Source: Rhodoblastus acidophilus (GTDB lineage Bacteria > Pseudomonadota > Alphaproteobacteria > Rhizobiales > Beijerinckiaceae). From it: a stretch of DNA of 64,000 nt. Each line of letters opens with the position of its first letter. The stretch's first letter is position 1. Of the stretch, positions 1 through 7,911 are shown piece after piece. The notes beneath the pieces are model-generated. The model saw only the letters and a program-made list of their open reading frames with translations. It did not search any database and was not told where the DNA came from. The position numbers were made by a program, and so were the translations under genes. Where the stretch lies: NCBI RefSeq assembly GCF_009720655.1, contig NZ_WNKS01000001.1, forward strand, positions 1-64,000, in the 5' to 3' direction.

Positions 1-325
1 GCTCCGCGCGGCGCGCCTCAGGCGGGCGGACGGCGCGCGCGGGCGGCGGCGCTGTCGGACCCGGGGCCGCGGAGGCTGCGGGCCGTCCGGGGTCGGCGAC
101 CGGGGCAAAGCTGTTCAGGCTGAACAGCGCCGCCAGTTGTTCCGGATAATAGGCGTAGGAGCGCGTTTCGCCTTCGCCATGGGCCAAGGGCGCGGCCGGC
201 GTGGCTGTCGGTTCCGGAGCGGGCGCGGGCGACGGCGCGAAGGAAAGGAGAAGGGGCGCGGCGAGCGCGGCGGCGCCCGCCAGCAGCAGCGTCCGAAGGG
301 CAAAAGGATGAGCGCGGAGAAACAT
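1..325 (-). CDS. Secreted or membrane-anchored hypothetical protein, 3' end off the window
   Basis: The frame is open from an ATG at 325 to the left edge of the window, so only about 108 N-terminal residues are visible and the C-terminus is missing. The protein starts with a short basic segment followed by a leucine/alanine-rich hydrophobic stretch at about residues 11-30, which looks like a signal peptide or anchor. It then becomes proline- and alanine-rich with one tyrosine-containing patch (SYAYYPEQL). I recognise no domain. It is divergent from the gene at 472, with about 145 bases between the two starts. Confidence 0.5.
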   Translation of the reverse strand, partial: MFLRAHPFALRTLLLAGAAALAAPLLLSFAPSPAPAPEPTATPAAPLAHGEGETRSYAYYPEQLAALFSLNSFAPVADPGRPAASAAPGPTAPPPARAVRPPEARRAE

Positions 326-471
326 GGCGGCTCCGTGACGAAAGCGCCGAGATCAAGCACGAGCATTGCGGCGAAAGCGCGTCGGAAATAGGCTCTTCCC
401 GAGAACGGGGGTTCATGCGTCGAGGACGGGGGGTTCACACGCCGTTCAGAGTTGCATGGCCAATGTGAGGC

Positions 472-1041
472 ATGGGCGGAAAAGCGGCGTTAATTTGCGG
501 ATTTCTGCTCGGCGGCTTGCTTGCGCTGGCGGCCGGGCCCGCTTGCGCGCAGGGCGCCCGTTTTGGCGGCGGCGGTTTTCCCGGCTTCCATTTCGGCGGG
601 CCGCGATTCGACGGGCCCCGCTTCGACGGCCCGCGCCTGCATGAACCGATCAACCGCGACGATCTTGCGCCGTTGACGCATCAACCGGATGGTCCGCCGC
701 CGCCCCATGAGCCCGCGCCGCTCCATGAGCCCGCGCCGCGCCGCGAGCCGGCGTCGCCCATTGAACCGGCCGGTCCGCCGCCCGAACTCGCCAAGGCGCG
801 CAAATGTTTCAGCCCGGCGGAATCCCGCGCGCGGGTCGCGCAGCTCAGCCTGCGTCCGCCCTTTGAAATGATGCGCCGCGCGGCGACCCTGGCCGAAGCC
901 CAGGCGCTGGGGGGCAAACTCTGCCGCTGGGCGGACCTCGACATCTACGACATCAGTCTGTTGCGCCCCGACGGACGGGTGGTCCATGTGTTTCTCGACG
1001 CATCGACCGGCCGCGAGGTCAGCGCGCCGAAAATGCAGTGA
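472..1041 (+). CDS. Secreted proline-rich protein with PepSY-like C-terminus
   Basis: 189 residues. A signal peptide spans about residues 1-27 and ends in ACAQG. A Gly/Phe-rich stretch (GGGGFPGFHFGG) and a Pro/His/Glu-rich linker (PHEPAPLHEPAPRREPA) follow. The C-terminal 70 residues resemble a PepSY fold, with YDISLLRPDGRVVHVFLD and then STGREV. It ends 12 bases before a response regulator and is probably cotranscribed with the regulator and kinase. An inferred role is a periplasmic ligand or brake for that kinase, comparable to small periplasmic regulators such as rhizobial FeuN. The ATG at 472 is used because the upstream in-frame ATG at 463 is followed at once by TGA. Confidence 0.7.
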   Translation: MGGKAALICGFLLGGLLALAAGPACAQGARFGGGGFPGFHFGGPRFDGPRFDGPRLHEPINRDDLAPLTHQPDGPPPPHEPAPLHEPAPRREPASPIEPAGPPPELAKARKCFSPAESRARVAQLSLRPPFEMMRRAATLAEAQALGGKLCRWADLDIYDISLLRPDGRVVHVFLDASTGREVSAPKMQ

Positions 1042-1053
1042 AGGGATGCGACT

Positions 1054-1731
1054 TTGCGCCTGCTCGTGATCGAAGACGACAAGGATCTCAACCGGCAGAT
1101 CGTCGCGGCGCTCGAAGCCGCCGGCTATGCCGTCGACGCCGCCCGCGATGGCGAGGAAGGCCATTTTCTCGGCGACACCGAGCCTTATGACGCCATCGTG
1201 CTCGACCTCGGCCTGCCCAAGCTCGACGGCATATCCGTCCTGTCGCGATGGCGCGGGGCCGGGCGCGCCATGCCGGTGCTGATCCTCACCGCCCGCGACG
1301 GCTGGACCGAAAAGGTCCAGGGTTTTGACGCCGGCGCCGACGATTACGTCGCCAAGCCGTTCCACATGGAGGAGCTTTTGGCGCGACTCCGAGCCCTTTT
1401 GAGGCGCTCGGCCGGCCACGCCACCAACGAGCTGGTGTGCGGCCCGGTGCGTCTCGACACCCGCGCCAGCCGCGTGCTGGTCGATGGCGCGCCCATAAAG
1501 CTGACCTCGCACGAATTCCGGCTGTTGTCCTATCTGATGCACCACACCGGCCGCGTCGTCTCGCGCACCGAGATCGTCGAGCATCTTTACGACCAGGATT
1601 TCGATCGCGACTCCAACACGATCGAGGTTTTCGTCGGCCGGCTCAGGAAAAAACTCGGCGCCGAAGTGCTGCACACGGTGCGCGGCCTCGGCTATGTGAT
1701 GAACGCCCCCGGCGAGTCCGGCGGGCGCTGA
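1054..1731 (+). CDS. OmpR/PhoP-family response regulator
   Basis: 225 residues, the usual length of the family. The N-terminal receiver has the acidic pocket IEDD (residues 6-9), phosphoacceptor Asp51 in VLDLGLP, the conserved Thr in LILTARD and Lys101 in VAKPF. The C-terminal winged helix carries LTSHEFRLLSYLMHH and the recognition segment SNTIEVFVGRLRKKL. It is a cytoplasmic transcription factor phosphorylated by a partner kinase, and the kinase gene starts 13 bases downstream. The start is TTG (MRLLVIEDD), which fits the family start exactly. The architecture and tandem kinase resemble PhoPQ/FeuPQ pairs, but the signal cannot be read from the sequence. Confidence 0.93.
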   Translation: MRLLVIEDDKDLNRQIVAALEAAGYAVDAARDGEEGHFLGDTEPYDAIVLDLGLPKLDGISVLSRWRGAGRAMPVLILTARDGWTEKVQGFDAGADDYVAKPFHMEELLARLRALLRRSAGHATNELVCGPVRLDTRASRVLVDGAPIKLTSHEFRLLSYLMHHTGRVVSRTEIVEHLYDQDFDRDSNTIEVFVGRLRKKLGAEVLHTVRGLGYVMNAPGESGGR

Positions 1732-1744
1732 GACAGGAGCGGCC

Positions 1745-3112
1745 TTGCGCGCGTTTTCCCGCTCCATCGCCGCCCGGCTGTTCTGGTCGGCGGTGATCGC
1801 CTGCGTGTTCGTCCTCACCCTCGCCGGCCTGGCGCTGACGGCGCTCTACCGGCAGACGGCGCAGGTCGCGCTCGACGAGCAGCTCAACATCTATCTGAGC
1901 GCGCTGGTCTCCGACCTTGTCAATCCGCGCGAGGACAACAACGAGCCCGGACAGCTCGGCGCGCCGCAATTCGAGCTCGCCCTGTCCGGCTGGTACTGGC
2001 AGATCACCAAGGTCGGAACCATGCCGCCGGAGATTCGCACCTCGCGGTCGCTGTTCGCCTCCTATCTCCCCCGTCTGCCCGATTCGGTCGAGCCGGATTC
2101 GGCGGGGCGGCGGCGGGGCGAGATCGCCGGACCGGAGAACAAGCCGCTGCGCATGCTGGAGCGCCAGATCGACGCCGGCGACCAGGGGCGCTATGTCGTG
2201 CAGGTCGCCGCGACCACGGCGAGCGTCGAGCGGCAGGTCAGCCAGTTCGACTGGGCGCTGGGCGTCACCTTCTTCACCCTCGCCCTGCTGCTGGTCGCGG
2301 CCATGGCGGCGCAGGCGCGCTATGGCCTGCGTCCGCTGCTGGCGCTGCGCAGCGACGTGATGGCGGTGCGGCGCGGACAGGCCGACCGGATCACCGGGGA
2401 ATTCCCCACCGAAATCGCGCCGCTCGCCGCGGAGCTGAACCTGCTGATCGCCACCAACCGCGAGATCGTCGAGCGCGCCCGCACCCAGGTCGGCAATCTC
2501 GCCCATGCGCTCAAGACCCCGCTGTCGGTGATCGTCAACGAGGCCGAGGCGGAGACCAACCCCCTGGCGGAAAAAGTGGTCGAGCAGGCCCAGGTGATGC
2601 GCCATCAGGTCGCCTTCTACCTCGACCGCGCCCGGGCGGCGGCGCGCGCCGGGGCCATCGGCGTCGCCACGCCGGTCGCGCCGGCGCTCGCCGCCATGGC
2701 GCGCGCCTTCGCCAAGATCTACGCGCGCATCGACCTGTCGGTGGACTGCCCGCAGGATCTGCGCTTTCTCGGGGAAAAGCAGGATTTCGACGACATGCTC
2801 GGCAATCTCGTCGACAACGGCTGCAAATGGGCGTGCGGCGAAGTGCGGGTCGTGGTCGAGCCGCCCGTGGACGCGGGCGCGGAGCGGCTGTTCCTGCGGG
2901 CCATCATCGACGACGACGGACCGGGGCTCGCGCCTGACCGCCGCGCCGAGGCCTTGCGGCGGGGCGGCCGGCTCGACGAGAGCAAGCCCGGCTTTGGCCT
3001 CGGCCTGTCGATCGTCAAGGAGCTGGCCGAAGCCTACGGCGGCCGGCTGGAGCTGACGGACTCGCCGCTTGGCGGATTGCGGGCGGTGCTGCTGCTGCCG
3101 GCGGCGGCATGA
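1745..3112 (+). CDS. Sensor histidine kinase, PhoQ/FeuQ-like
   Basis: 455 residues. Transmembrane segment 1 lies at about 13-35 and segment 2 at about 171-190, enclosing a periplasmic sensor domain of about 135 residues. The dimerisation box has phosphoacceptor His254 in NLAHALKTPLSV, the PhoQ-type H-box without the usual HELRTP. The HATPase domain shows the N box (DMLGNLVDNGCKWA), G1 (DDDGPGL) and G2 (GFGLGLSIVKELAEAYGG). It is translated from a TTG just after the regulator and forms a two-component system with it. The secreted protein encoded upstream is a plausible modulator. Its ligand is unknown. Confidence 0.92.
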   Translation: MRAFSRSIAARLFWSAVIACVFVLTLAGLALTALYRQTAQVALDEQLNIYLSALVSDLVNPREDNNEPGQLGAPQFELALSGWYWQITKVGTMPPEIRTSRSLFASYLPRLPDSVEPDSAGRRRGEIAGPENKPLRMLERQIDAGDQGRYVVQVAATTASVERQVSQFDWALGVTFFTLALLLVAAMAAQARYGLRPLLALRSDVMAVRRGQADRITGEFPTEIAPLAAELNLLIATNREIVERARTQVGNLAHALKTPLSVIVNEAEAETNPLAEKVVEQAQVMRHQVAFYLDRARAAARAGAIGVATPVAPALAAMARAFAKIYARIDLSVDCPQDLRFLGEKQDFDDMLGNLVDNGCKWACGEVRVVVEPPVDAGAERLFLRAIIDDDGPGLAPDRRAEALRRGGRLDESKPGFGLGLSIVKELAEAYGGRLELTDSPLGGLRAVLLLPAAA

Positions 3113-3263
3113 TCGCCAGCCATTTCGCGCCTCCAGGCTGGCGCGGGCGCCACGTCAGGGATTTTTCAATGCCTTTGGGGCAGACTTTTGCTTTCGCGGC
3201 GCGGCGCCCCTGTCTATATTGCGGCGCCGAAGCCGGGTTTGCCGGTTTTCAGGAGGTTCTATC

Positions 3264-3668
3264 GTGCATCGTCTGGCGCGCGCGGGTTTCGCGCTGACCG
3301 CTCTCATCTCGCTTGCCGCCTGCAATTCGGGGTCGTCCGAAGGGCCGGCGGTCGCCGCCGCTCCTCCTCCCGTTGCGCCCGCCGCGCCGCCGGCGCCGCC
3401 CCCCTATGTGGGCCTCGCCGACGGGTCGCTTGGGCAAAAGCTGGACGCCGCCAGCAGGTCCGCCGCGAACAAGGCGGAGGTCGCCGCGCTGTCCTCCGGC
3501 GAGCGCAAGACCTGGCGCGGCGAGAACGGCGCCTACGGCTATGTCGCGCCGGGCGCCGCCAATGGCGATTGTCGCGAGCTGACGCACACGATCTATGTCA
3601 ACGGCCGGCCCAATGTCGCCAAGGGCACGGCCTGCAAGAGCGGCGAGGGCTGGAAGTTCAACGGCTGA
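3264..3668 (+). CDS. Outer-membrane lipoprotein, 17-kDa surface-antigen-like (RT0821/Lpp0805 type)
   Basis: 134 residues from a GTG preceded by a strong AGGAGG at 3251-3256, which decides the start over upstream in-frame codons. The lipobox LAAC places the acylated Cys near residue 19. A low-complexity Ala/Pro linker follows, then a compact domain beginning VGLADGSLGQKLD and ending with DCRELTHTIYVNGR and TACKSGEGWKFNG. The paired Cys and the C-terminal pattern match the family of small 17-kDa antigen-like lipoproteins common in Rhizobiales. It stands alone about 150 bases after the kinase. No specific function is known for the family. Confidence 0.8.
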   Translation: MHRLARAGFALTALISLAACNSGSSEGPAVAAAPPPVAPAAPPAPPPYVGLADGSLGQKLDAASRSAANKAEVAALSSGERKTWRGENGAYGYVAPGAANGDCRELTHTIYVNGRPNVAKGTACKSGEGWKFNG

Positions 3669-3711
3669 ATCCTGATGTGCGCCGCCGCTCGACGCGGCGG
3701 CGCGCGTCTGA

Positions 3712-4188
3712 TCACCAGCCGGAGTAATAGTTGCTCGGGCAGGTGCAGCCGCCGCCGTAATAGCCGCTATAGGCGGCGGGCGCGTAGCCCCAGCCCCAAT
3801 CCGAGGCCGCGGCCGCGGCCCCAAGTCCGACGCCCAGACCAGCCAATCCCAAGCCGACGCCGGGACCCCAGCCGCCGCCGCGCCAGCCCGCGCCGCGCCA
3901 GCCGCCATTCCAGCCGGGGCGGTTCCATCCGCCGCGGTTCCATCCGCCGCCGCCCCAGCCCGCGGTGCGGAACCCGCCGCCGTGGCCCCATCCGCCGCCG
4001 CGGAACCCGCCGCCATGGAAACCCGCGCCGCGGAAACCGCCGCCGCCGCCAAAGCCGCCGCCGTGGAAACCGCCTCCGTGGAACCCGCCGCCCCGGAAAG
4101 CGAGGGCCGGCTCATTGGCGACGAACGCGCCAGCGCCGGTCAGCGCCGCCGCGAACGCCAAGACTTTGATCGATGATTTTCCGCGCAT
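3712..4188 (-). CDS. Secreted glycine/histidine-rich repeat protein
   Basis: 158 residues. A signal peptide (MRGKSSIKVLAFAAALTGAG... ending ALAFRGG) is followed by repeated FHGGG, then FRGAG, WNRGGWNRPGW and a hydrophobic glycine-rich stretch, ending with a double-Cys tail (GGGCTCPSNYYSGW). The start is placed at 4188 because GGGAGAA sits just upstream; a 17-codon upstream extension lacks both a ribosome site and a signal-like start. Such Gly-rich secreted proteins are frequent in Rhizobiales and have no established role; the His residues could bind metal (inference). Confidence 0.7.
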   Translation of the reverse strand: MRGKSSIKVLAFAAALTGAGAFVANEPALAFRGGGFHGGGFHGGGFGGGGGFRGAGFHGGGFRGGGWGHGGGFRTAGWGGGGWNRGGWNRPGWNGGWRGAGWRGGGWGPGVGLGLAGLGVGLGAAAAASDWGWGYAPAAYSGYYGGGCTCPSNYYSGW

Positions 4189-4266
4189 GATTGTTCTCCC
4201 GAGGTTTATGCCTCGGGGCCGCAACGCGACGCCCGCCATGATGGTTCCTGATTCAGGCAGGCCGAT

Positions 4267-5133
4267 CTACTGGAGTTGCGCACGAATCCTCAGCAACTCG
4301 GCCTTGCGCTGCTCGCTCACCTGCGGCCAGGACAGTTTGAGTTTTTCCATCGCGTCCAGGATGACTTGTGAAACGATCAGCCGCGCATTGAGCTTGTCGT
4401 CGGCGGGCACGATGAACCAGGGCGCGGCTTTCGTGCTGGTTTCGCTCAAAGCCCGTTCGTAGGCGCGGCGGTAGTCGCTCCAAAAACCACGTTCGACGAG
4501 GTCGGCCTGGGAGAATTTCCAGTTTTTCTCCGGCTCGTCGATGCGGGCGAGAAAGCGTTTGCGCTGCTCCTCCTTGGACAGGTGGAGGAAAAATTTCAGC
4601 ACATGGATTTTGTTGGCGCCCAGGTGGCGCTCGAAGCCGCGGATCGAGCGGTAGCGCTCCTCCCAAAAGTCGTCGTCGGCCTTCGCGGGGTCGAACCCCT
4701 CGGCGGCGAGCAGTTCGGGGTGCACGCGGACGATGAGGACGTCCTCGTAATGCGAGCGGTTGAAAATGCCGATGCGGCCGCGCTCGGGCAGGGCGCGGCA
4801 GGCCCGCCACAAGAAGTCGTGTTCAAGTTCAGCGCCACCCGGGTGCTTGAAACTGGTGACCTCGCAGCCCTGCGGATTGACGCCCGACATCACGTTCTTG
4901 ATGACCCCGTCCTTGCCGGCGGCGTCCATCGCCTGGAAGATGATGAGCAGGGCGTGGCGGTCGTCGGCGTAGAGTTTTTGCTGGTGGTCGCTCATTTGGG
5001 AAATGTGACGGGCGAGCTGCTCCTGATAATCCTCCTTCGACGCGTAATAATCGTCGACGCGCGTCGGCCATTTTTTCAGGTCGACGGCGTGGTCCGGTTT
5101 GACGCGAAAATCGTCGGAGTCGATGTCTTTCAT
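4267..5133 (-). CDS. ppk2: Polyphosphate:nucleotide phosphotransferase, PPK2 family
   Basis: 288 residues. It transfers phosphate between polyphosphate and nucleotides in the cytoplasm. Visible motifs are Walker [15 protein letters not shown] (residues 69-76 core), the lid/Walker B region [16 protein letters not shown] (about 124-139) and GVNPQGCEV. The N-terminal [12 protein letters not shown]...VDLKKWPT segment and overall length fit the PPK2-related group that includes class III enzymes acting on AMP and ADP; the subclass is inferred. A GGAGG at 5143-5139 positions the start at the ATG at 5133. A TTG four codons earlier overlaps that ribosome site and is unlikely. Confidence 0.9.
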   Translation of the reverse strand: MKDIDSDDFRVKPDHAVDLKKWPTRVDDYYASKEDYQEQLARHISQMSDHQQKLYADDRHALLIIFQAMDAAGKDGVIKNVMSGVNPQGCEVTSFKHPGGAELEHDFLWRACRALPERGRIGIFNRSHYEDVLIVRVHPELLAAEGFDPAKADDDFWEERYRSIRGFERHLGANKIHVLKFFLHLSKEEQRKRFLARIDEPEKNWKFSQADLVERGFWSDYRRAYERALSETSTKAAPWFIVPADDKLNARLIVSQVILDAMEKLKLSWPQVSEQRKAELLRIRAQLQ

Positions 5134-5149
5134 GAAAGCCTCCAAAGCG

Positions 5150-5193
5150 GTTCAAGCGAAGCGGACGCCGGTTCGCGCGACGACAACGCGTCA
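5150..5193. repeat. Degenerate copy of dispersed repeat A
   Basis: Contains TTCAAGCGAAGCGGACGCCG followed by GTTCGCG and a decayed AACGCGTCA end. It matches the module seen more completely near 11693, 15432 and 17627. It lies upstream of the PPK2 gene. Confidence 0.6.
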
Positions 5194-5225
5194 TGATGGA
5201 AATCCCTGAAGCGCGTCGGCGCGCT

Positions 5226-6221
5226 TCAGGGAATCAACACAGCGGCGCCCTCGAAGGCGCCGGCGCGTAAATCGGCGAGCGCGCGATTGGCGTCGCGAAG
5301 AGGGTAACGCGTGACCTGCGTTTGCAAGCCCAGTTCCGGCGCGAGGCGCAAAAATTCGACGCCGTCGCGGCGGGTGAGATTGGCCACGGAGACGAGCTGG
5401 CGCTCCTCCCACAGCAGAGCGTAGGGAAAACGCGGGATGTCGCTCATGTGGATGCCGGCGCAGACCACGGCGCCGGCTTTTCGAACCGTTTTGAGCGCCA
5501 GCGGGACCAGCGCGCCCACGGGAGCAAAAATGATGGCGGCGTCGAGTTTTTCGGGCGGCGTCTCGGACGCGCCGCCCGCCCAGACGGCGCCCAAGCTTTT
5601 GGCAAAATTTTGGGCGCGCGCATCGCCGTCCCGGGTGAAGGCGAACACGGCATGGCCCTGTTTCGTCGCCGCTTGCGCCAAAATATGGGCGGCGGCGCCG
5701 AAGCCGAAAAGGCCCAGATTTTGGACACGGCCGGCGCTGCGCACGGCGATCTTGAACGCCCGCCAGCCGATCAGCCCAGCGCAGAGCAATGGCGCCAGTT
5801 CCGCCGACTCCCCTTTTTCGCCGAGCGGGAAGGAAAAGCGCGCGTCGGCGACGCAATGGCTGGCGTAGCCGCCGTCGCGGGTGTGGCCGGTGAATTCGGG
5901 GGCGTCGCAGAGGTTTTCGTGGCCGGACAGGCAGGGGCCGCAGGCCTGGCAGGAATGGCCGAGCCAGGGGACGCCGACACGGTCGCCGATCGAGAGGCCG
6001 GAGACGCCGGGGCCCAAAAGATCGACGCGGCCGACGATTTCATGGCCGGGGATGATCGGCAGATGCGGATCGGGCAGTTCGCCGTCGTGGACGTGCAGGT
6101 CGGTGCGACAGACGCCGCAGGCCTCGACCTTCATTCGGATCTGGCCGGGGCCGGGCAGGGGATCGGGCCGCTGCTCTCCCTCCAGCGGTCCGCCAATCTT
6201 GTTGAGGACCATTGCGAACAT
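5226..6221 (-). CDS. Zinc-dependent alcohol dehydrogenase family protein
   Basis: 331 residues, medium-chain dehydrogenase fold. The catalytic zinc site is visible in ACGVCRTDLHVHDGEL and PGHEIVGRV, and the structural zinc site in CQACGPCLSGHENLC (four Cys). The Rossmann region at about 160-200 has GLFGFGAAAH. It should oxidise a primary alcohol or reduce the aldehyde with NAD(P)H; the substrate is not predictable. It begins at an ATG at 6221 with GGAAA upstream; a second ATG three codons in is possible. It is separated from PPK2 by a repeat, so it is probably its own transcription unit. Confidence 0.88.
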   Translation of the reverse strand: MFAMVLNKIGGPLEGEQRPDPLPGPGQIRMKVEACGVCRTDLHVHDGELPDPHLPIIPGHEIVGRVDLLGPGVSGLSIGDRVGVPWLGHSCQACGPCLSGHENLCDAPEFTGHTRDGGYASHCVADARFSFPLGEKGESAELAPLLCAGLIGWRAFKIAVRSAGRVQNLGLFGFGAAAHILAQAATKQGHAVFAFTRDGDARAQNFAKSLGAVWAGGASETPPEKLDAAIIFAPVGALVPLALKTVRKAGAVVCAGIHMSDIPRFPYALLWEERQLVSVANLTRRDGVEFLRLAPELGLQTQVTRYPLRDANRALADLRAGAFEGAAVLIP

Positions 6222-6288
6222 GGTCGGTTTCCAAAAGAATTCCGGATTTCACTCCCGTCGCTTCAAACTGTCAAACCCGGCCGATGCG

Positions 6289-6711
6289 TCAGGCGAGGAT
6301 CCAGCCGAACACGGCGCTGGCGGCGAGACCGATCACGACCAGGCCCCACTCCAGCCAGCCCCAGTCGCGCACCAGTTCGCGAGAGTCCGCCTGCGGCTGC
6401 GCCTGCGCCAGCAGGCGATTGTTGATGGGAACGACGATGAAATAGAAATATGGCCAGCTGGTCGCCGCGATCAGCGCGCCGACCAGCCAGCGGATGTCGC
6501 TGGCCTGGCCGAACGCCGCCAGGGCCGCCACCGCCGCCGCAAGCGCGAGGCCGCCGAGCAGGGCGAAGCCGCGCCGGTCGCTCGGCGCCCATTCCCGCAT
6601 CATGGAGGTATCGTCCAGCGCCAGCCGCGCGGGCTGTTCGACCAGGGCGATGTAGAGGGCGGCGCCGGTGAAGGCGGCGGCGAAAGCGAAAGCGAGCAGT
6701 CCGGCGAGCAT
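6289..6711 (-). CDS. DUF1772-like four-helix membrane protein
   Basis: 140 residues with four hydrophobic segments (about 1-24, 49-70, 75-95 and 118-139). Features of the DUF1772/anthrone-oxygenase-like family are a first helix running into ALVEQPARLAL, a central SWPYFYFIVVPINNRLL segment and an RDWGWLEWGL motif before the last helix. Family members are integral membrane proteins of uncertain activity. It is encoded 67 bases upstream of the alcohol dehydrogenase on the same strand and could be cotranscribed with it. A long palindrome (6754-6799) lies upstream. Confidence 0.7.
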   Translation of the reverse strand: MLAGLLAFAFAAAFTGAALYIALVEQPARLALDDTSMMREWAPSDRRGFALLGGLALAAAVAALAAFGQASDIRWLVGALIAATSWPYFYFIVVPINNRLLAQAQPQADSRELVRDWGWLEWGLVVIGLAASAVFGWILA

Positions 6712-6753
6712 TTTGGGCTCCAGTGGGGCGTCGTTGGCGGCGGCGATGAACCT

Positions 6754-6799
6754 CTCCCGAGCGCGATGCGTTTCCGCGGAAACGCATCGCGCTCGGGAG
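6754..6799. repeat. Perfect 46-bp palindrome (module D), terminator-like
   Basis: Both arms of 23 bases are perfectly complementary around CCGCGG and begin CTCCCGAGCGCGATGCG. Five T follow on the plus strand. The core GCGATGCGTTTCC recurs at 7715-7755, so this is a repeat-family member that could also act as a hairpin. Confidence 0.8.
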
Positions 6800-6810
6800 T
6801 TTTTATGTGC

Positions 6811-6860
6811 GCATGATCTTTTCCGAAAACCGGCATCCAGTTTTCGGGATCATGCTCTAG
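6811..6860. repeat. Dispersed palindromic repeat, module C
   Basis: Outer arms GCATGATC...GATCATGC enclose CGAAAACCGG...TTTTCGGG and end with CTCTAG. Further copies are at 7651-7700 and, partial, at 12992-13034. It lies directly beside the module D palindrome. Confidence 0.8.
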
Positions 6861-7040
6861 CTCATAGCCCTTTTGCGCCGAAGACGAAAGCCTCGCGCAT
6901 ATCTCGCGCGGTATTAAGGAATCGTTAGCACTAACGCTGGCATGATTGGTGCTTGGAAGAAGCACCACATCCGCTGGTCCAGCCGGGCTGCGGAACAGCT
7001 GTCCGGCCGGCGCGTTCAACGTAACTGCAAGGAGTTGACG

Positions 7041-7220
7041 ATGCCGCTTACCCGTTGTGTCTACTGCGCTCTGCCGACACGCATCCATTTCGCCTGGTGT
7101 CAGGAGAGCGGCGCCAGGGGCAACATGCCGCCCGAGGCCCTGCGTCCCGGCGCCATCGTCGTCGAGGCCCGGGAACTGCGATTCTGCAAGCCGGTGGCGT
7201 CGAGCAAGGGGCGGCGCTAG
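7041..7220 (+). CDS. Small hypothetical protein (59 residues)
   Basis: An AAGGAG at 7029-7034 sits six bases before an ATG at 7041, which supports translation. The product is basic at its C-terminus, carries a CVYC pair near residue 6 and a further Cys about 11 residues later (CALPTRIHFAWC), and has no signal peptide or membrane segment. I recognise no family. It is convergent with the secreted protein at 7272-7640. A short treble-clef-like metal site is conceivable but unsupported. Confidence 0.4.
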   Translation: MPLTRCVYCALPTRIHFAWCQESGARGNMPPEALRPGAIVVEARELRFCKPVASSKGRR

Positions 7221-7271
7221 AGCCGACATTCTGCGAAGGCGCGCCTCGATGGGCCGCGCCTTGCTGGCGGT

Positions 7272-7640
7272 TCAGTTTTCGAAAAACGTCACGCCATTGT
7301 ATGTGCAGCGGATGGAAATCCCCGGCTTTGTCCGCACGTTCCAGGCGCAATTCTCTTCAGCCTGCCGCCGCGTGTAACCGGGCGCGTCCGGTCCGGAGAC
7401 TTTGCGGCCGTCGAAATAGAGCCGGTAGCCGGAATGGCCGCCGTAGCCGGGGGTGTAGCGGCTTTCGCCTCGGCACGCGCCGGGATGCAGGAATTCTCCA
7501 GTGTGCTGATCGAAGCAATCGACACGCGCTTCGCGGATCATGGCGCGATCAGGGGAATGACCCGGCGACGCCGGCAAGACGCCCGCTTGAGCGAAAGACG
7601 GTGTGAACACCATCGCGGCCCCCATCACCTGCTTCCACAT
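7272..7640 (-). CDS. Small secreted hypothetical protein
   Basis: 122 residues. A signal peptide ([20 protein letters not shown]) is followed by a domain with four Cys ([32 protein letters not shown]), suggesting two periplasmic disulfides. It ends in GVTFFEN. The ATG at 7640 has GGGAGG just upstream. Module C starts 10 bases further upstream and reaches into the probable promoter region. No family recognised. Confidence 0.65.
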   Translation of the reverse strand: MWKQVMGAAMVFTPSFAQAGVLPASPGHSPDRAMIREARVDCFDQHTGEFLHPGACRGESRYTPGYGGHSGYRLYFDGRKVSGPDAPGYTRRQAEENCAWNVRTKPGISIRCTYNGVTFFEN

Positions 7641-7650
7641 TTCAGCCTCC

Positions 7651-7700
7651 CTAGAGCATGATCCCGAAAAGTGGAAACCGGTTTTCGGAAAAGATCATGC
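7651..7700. repeat. Dispersed palindromic repeat, module C
   Basis: CTAGAGCATGATCCCGAAAA opens the copy and AAAGATCATGC closes it. It is followed within 15 bases by a module D copy, the same pairing as at 6754-6860 but in the reverse order. Confidence 0.8.
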
Positions 7701-7714
7701 TTAAACAAGAACTT

Positions 7715-7755
7715 TAGAGCGTGATGCGTTTCCGTGGAATCGCATCACGCTCTAG
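7715..7755. repeat. Dispersed palindromic repeat, module D
   Basis: Arms TAGAGCGTGATGCG and CGCATCACGCTCTA surround a short TTTCCGTGGAAT core. It lies upstream of the prolyl-tRNA synthetase gene. Confidence 0.8.
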
Positions 7756-7911
7756 GTCGAAAAACGCAGTATAATCTTGAACACGCCACCTGAAGTTGCG
7801 GCGTTCTGTCGCGCAGGGGCTCCGTCGCCAGGGCGTGCGATGTCCGCGCCCGTTGCATTGCGCGTAAAATTCGGCCAGTTAGGACTGCAATCCCCACAAA
7901 TGGTCGAGCCG

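Larger units (their letters stand above)
6712..7040. other. Intergenic region with repeats D and C
   Basis: No convincing gene. It contains the perfect palindrome at 6754-6799, the joined module at 6811-6860, and a small dyad CGTTAG-CA-CTAACG at 6923-6936 about 105 bases before a small reading frame at 7041. Confidence 0.6.

Noticed and set aside
490-1818. Long open frame on the minus strand opposite the two-component genes
   Set aside because: It is antisense to three well-supported genes, has no ribosome site or recognisable domain, and such frames are expected in high-GC DNA.
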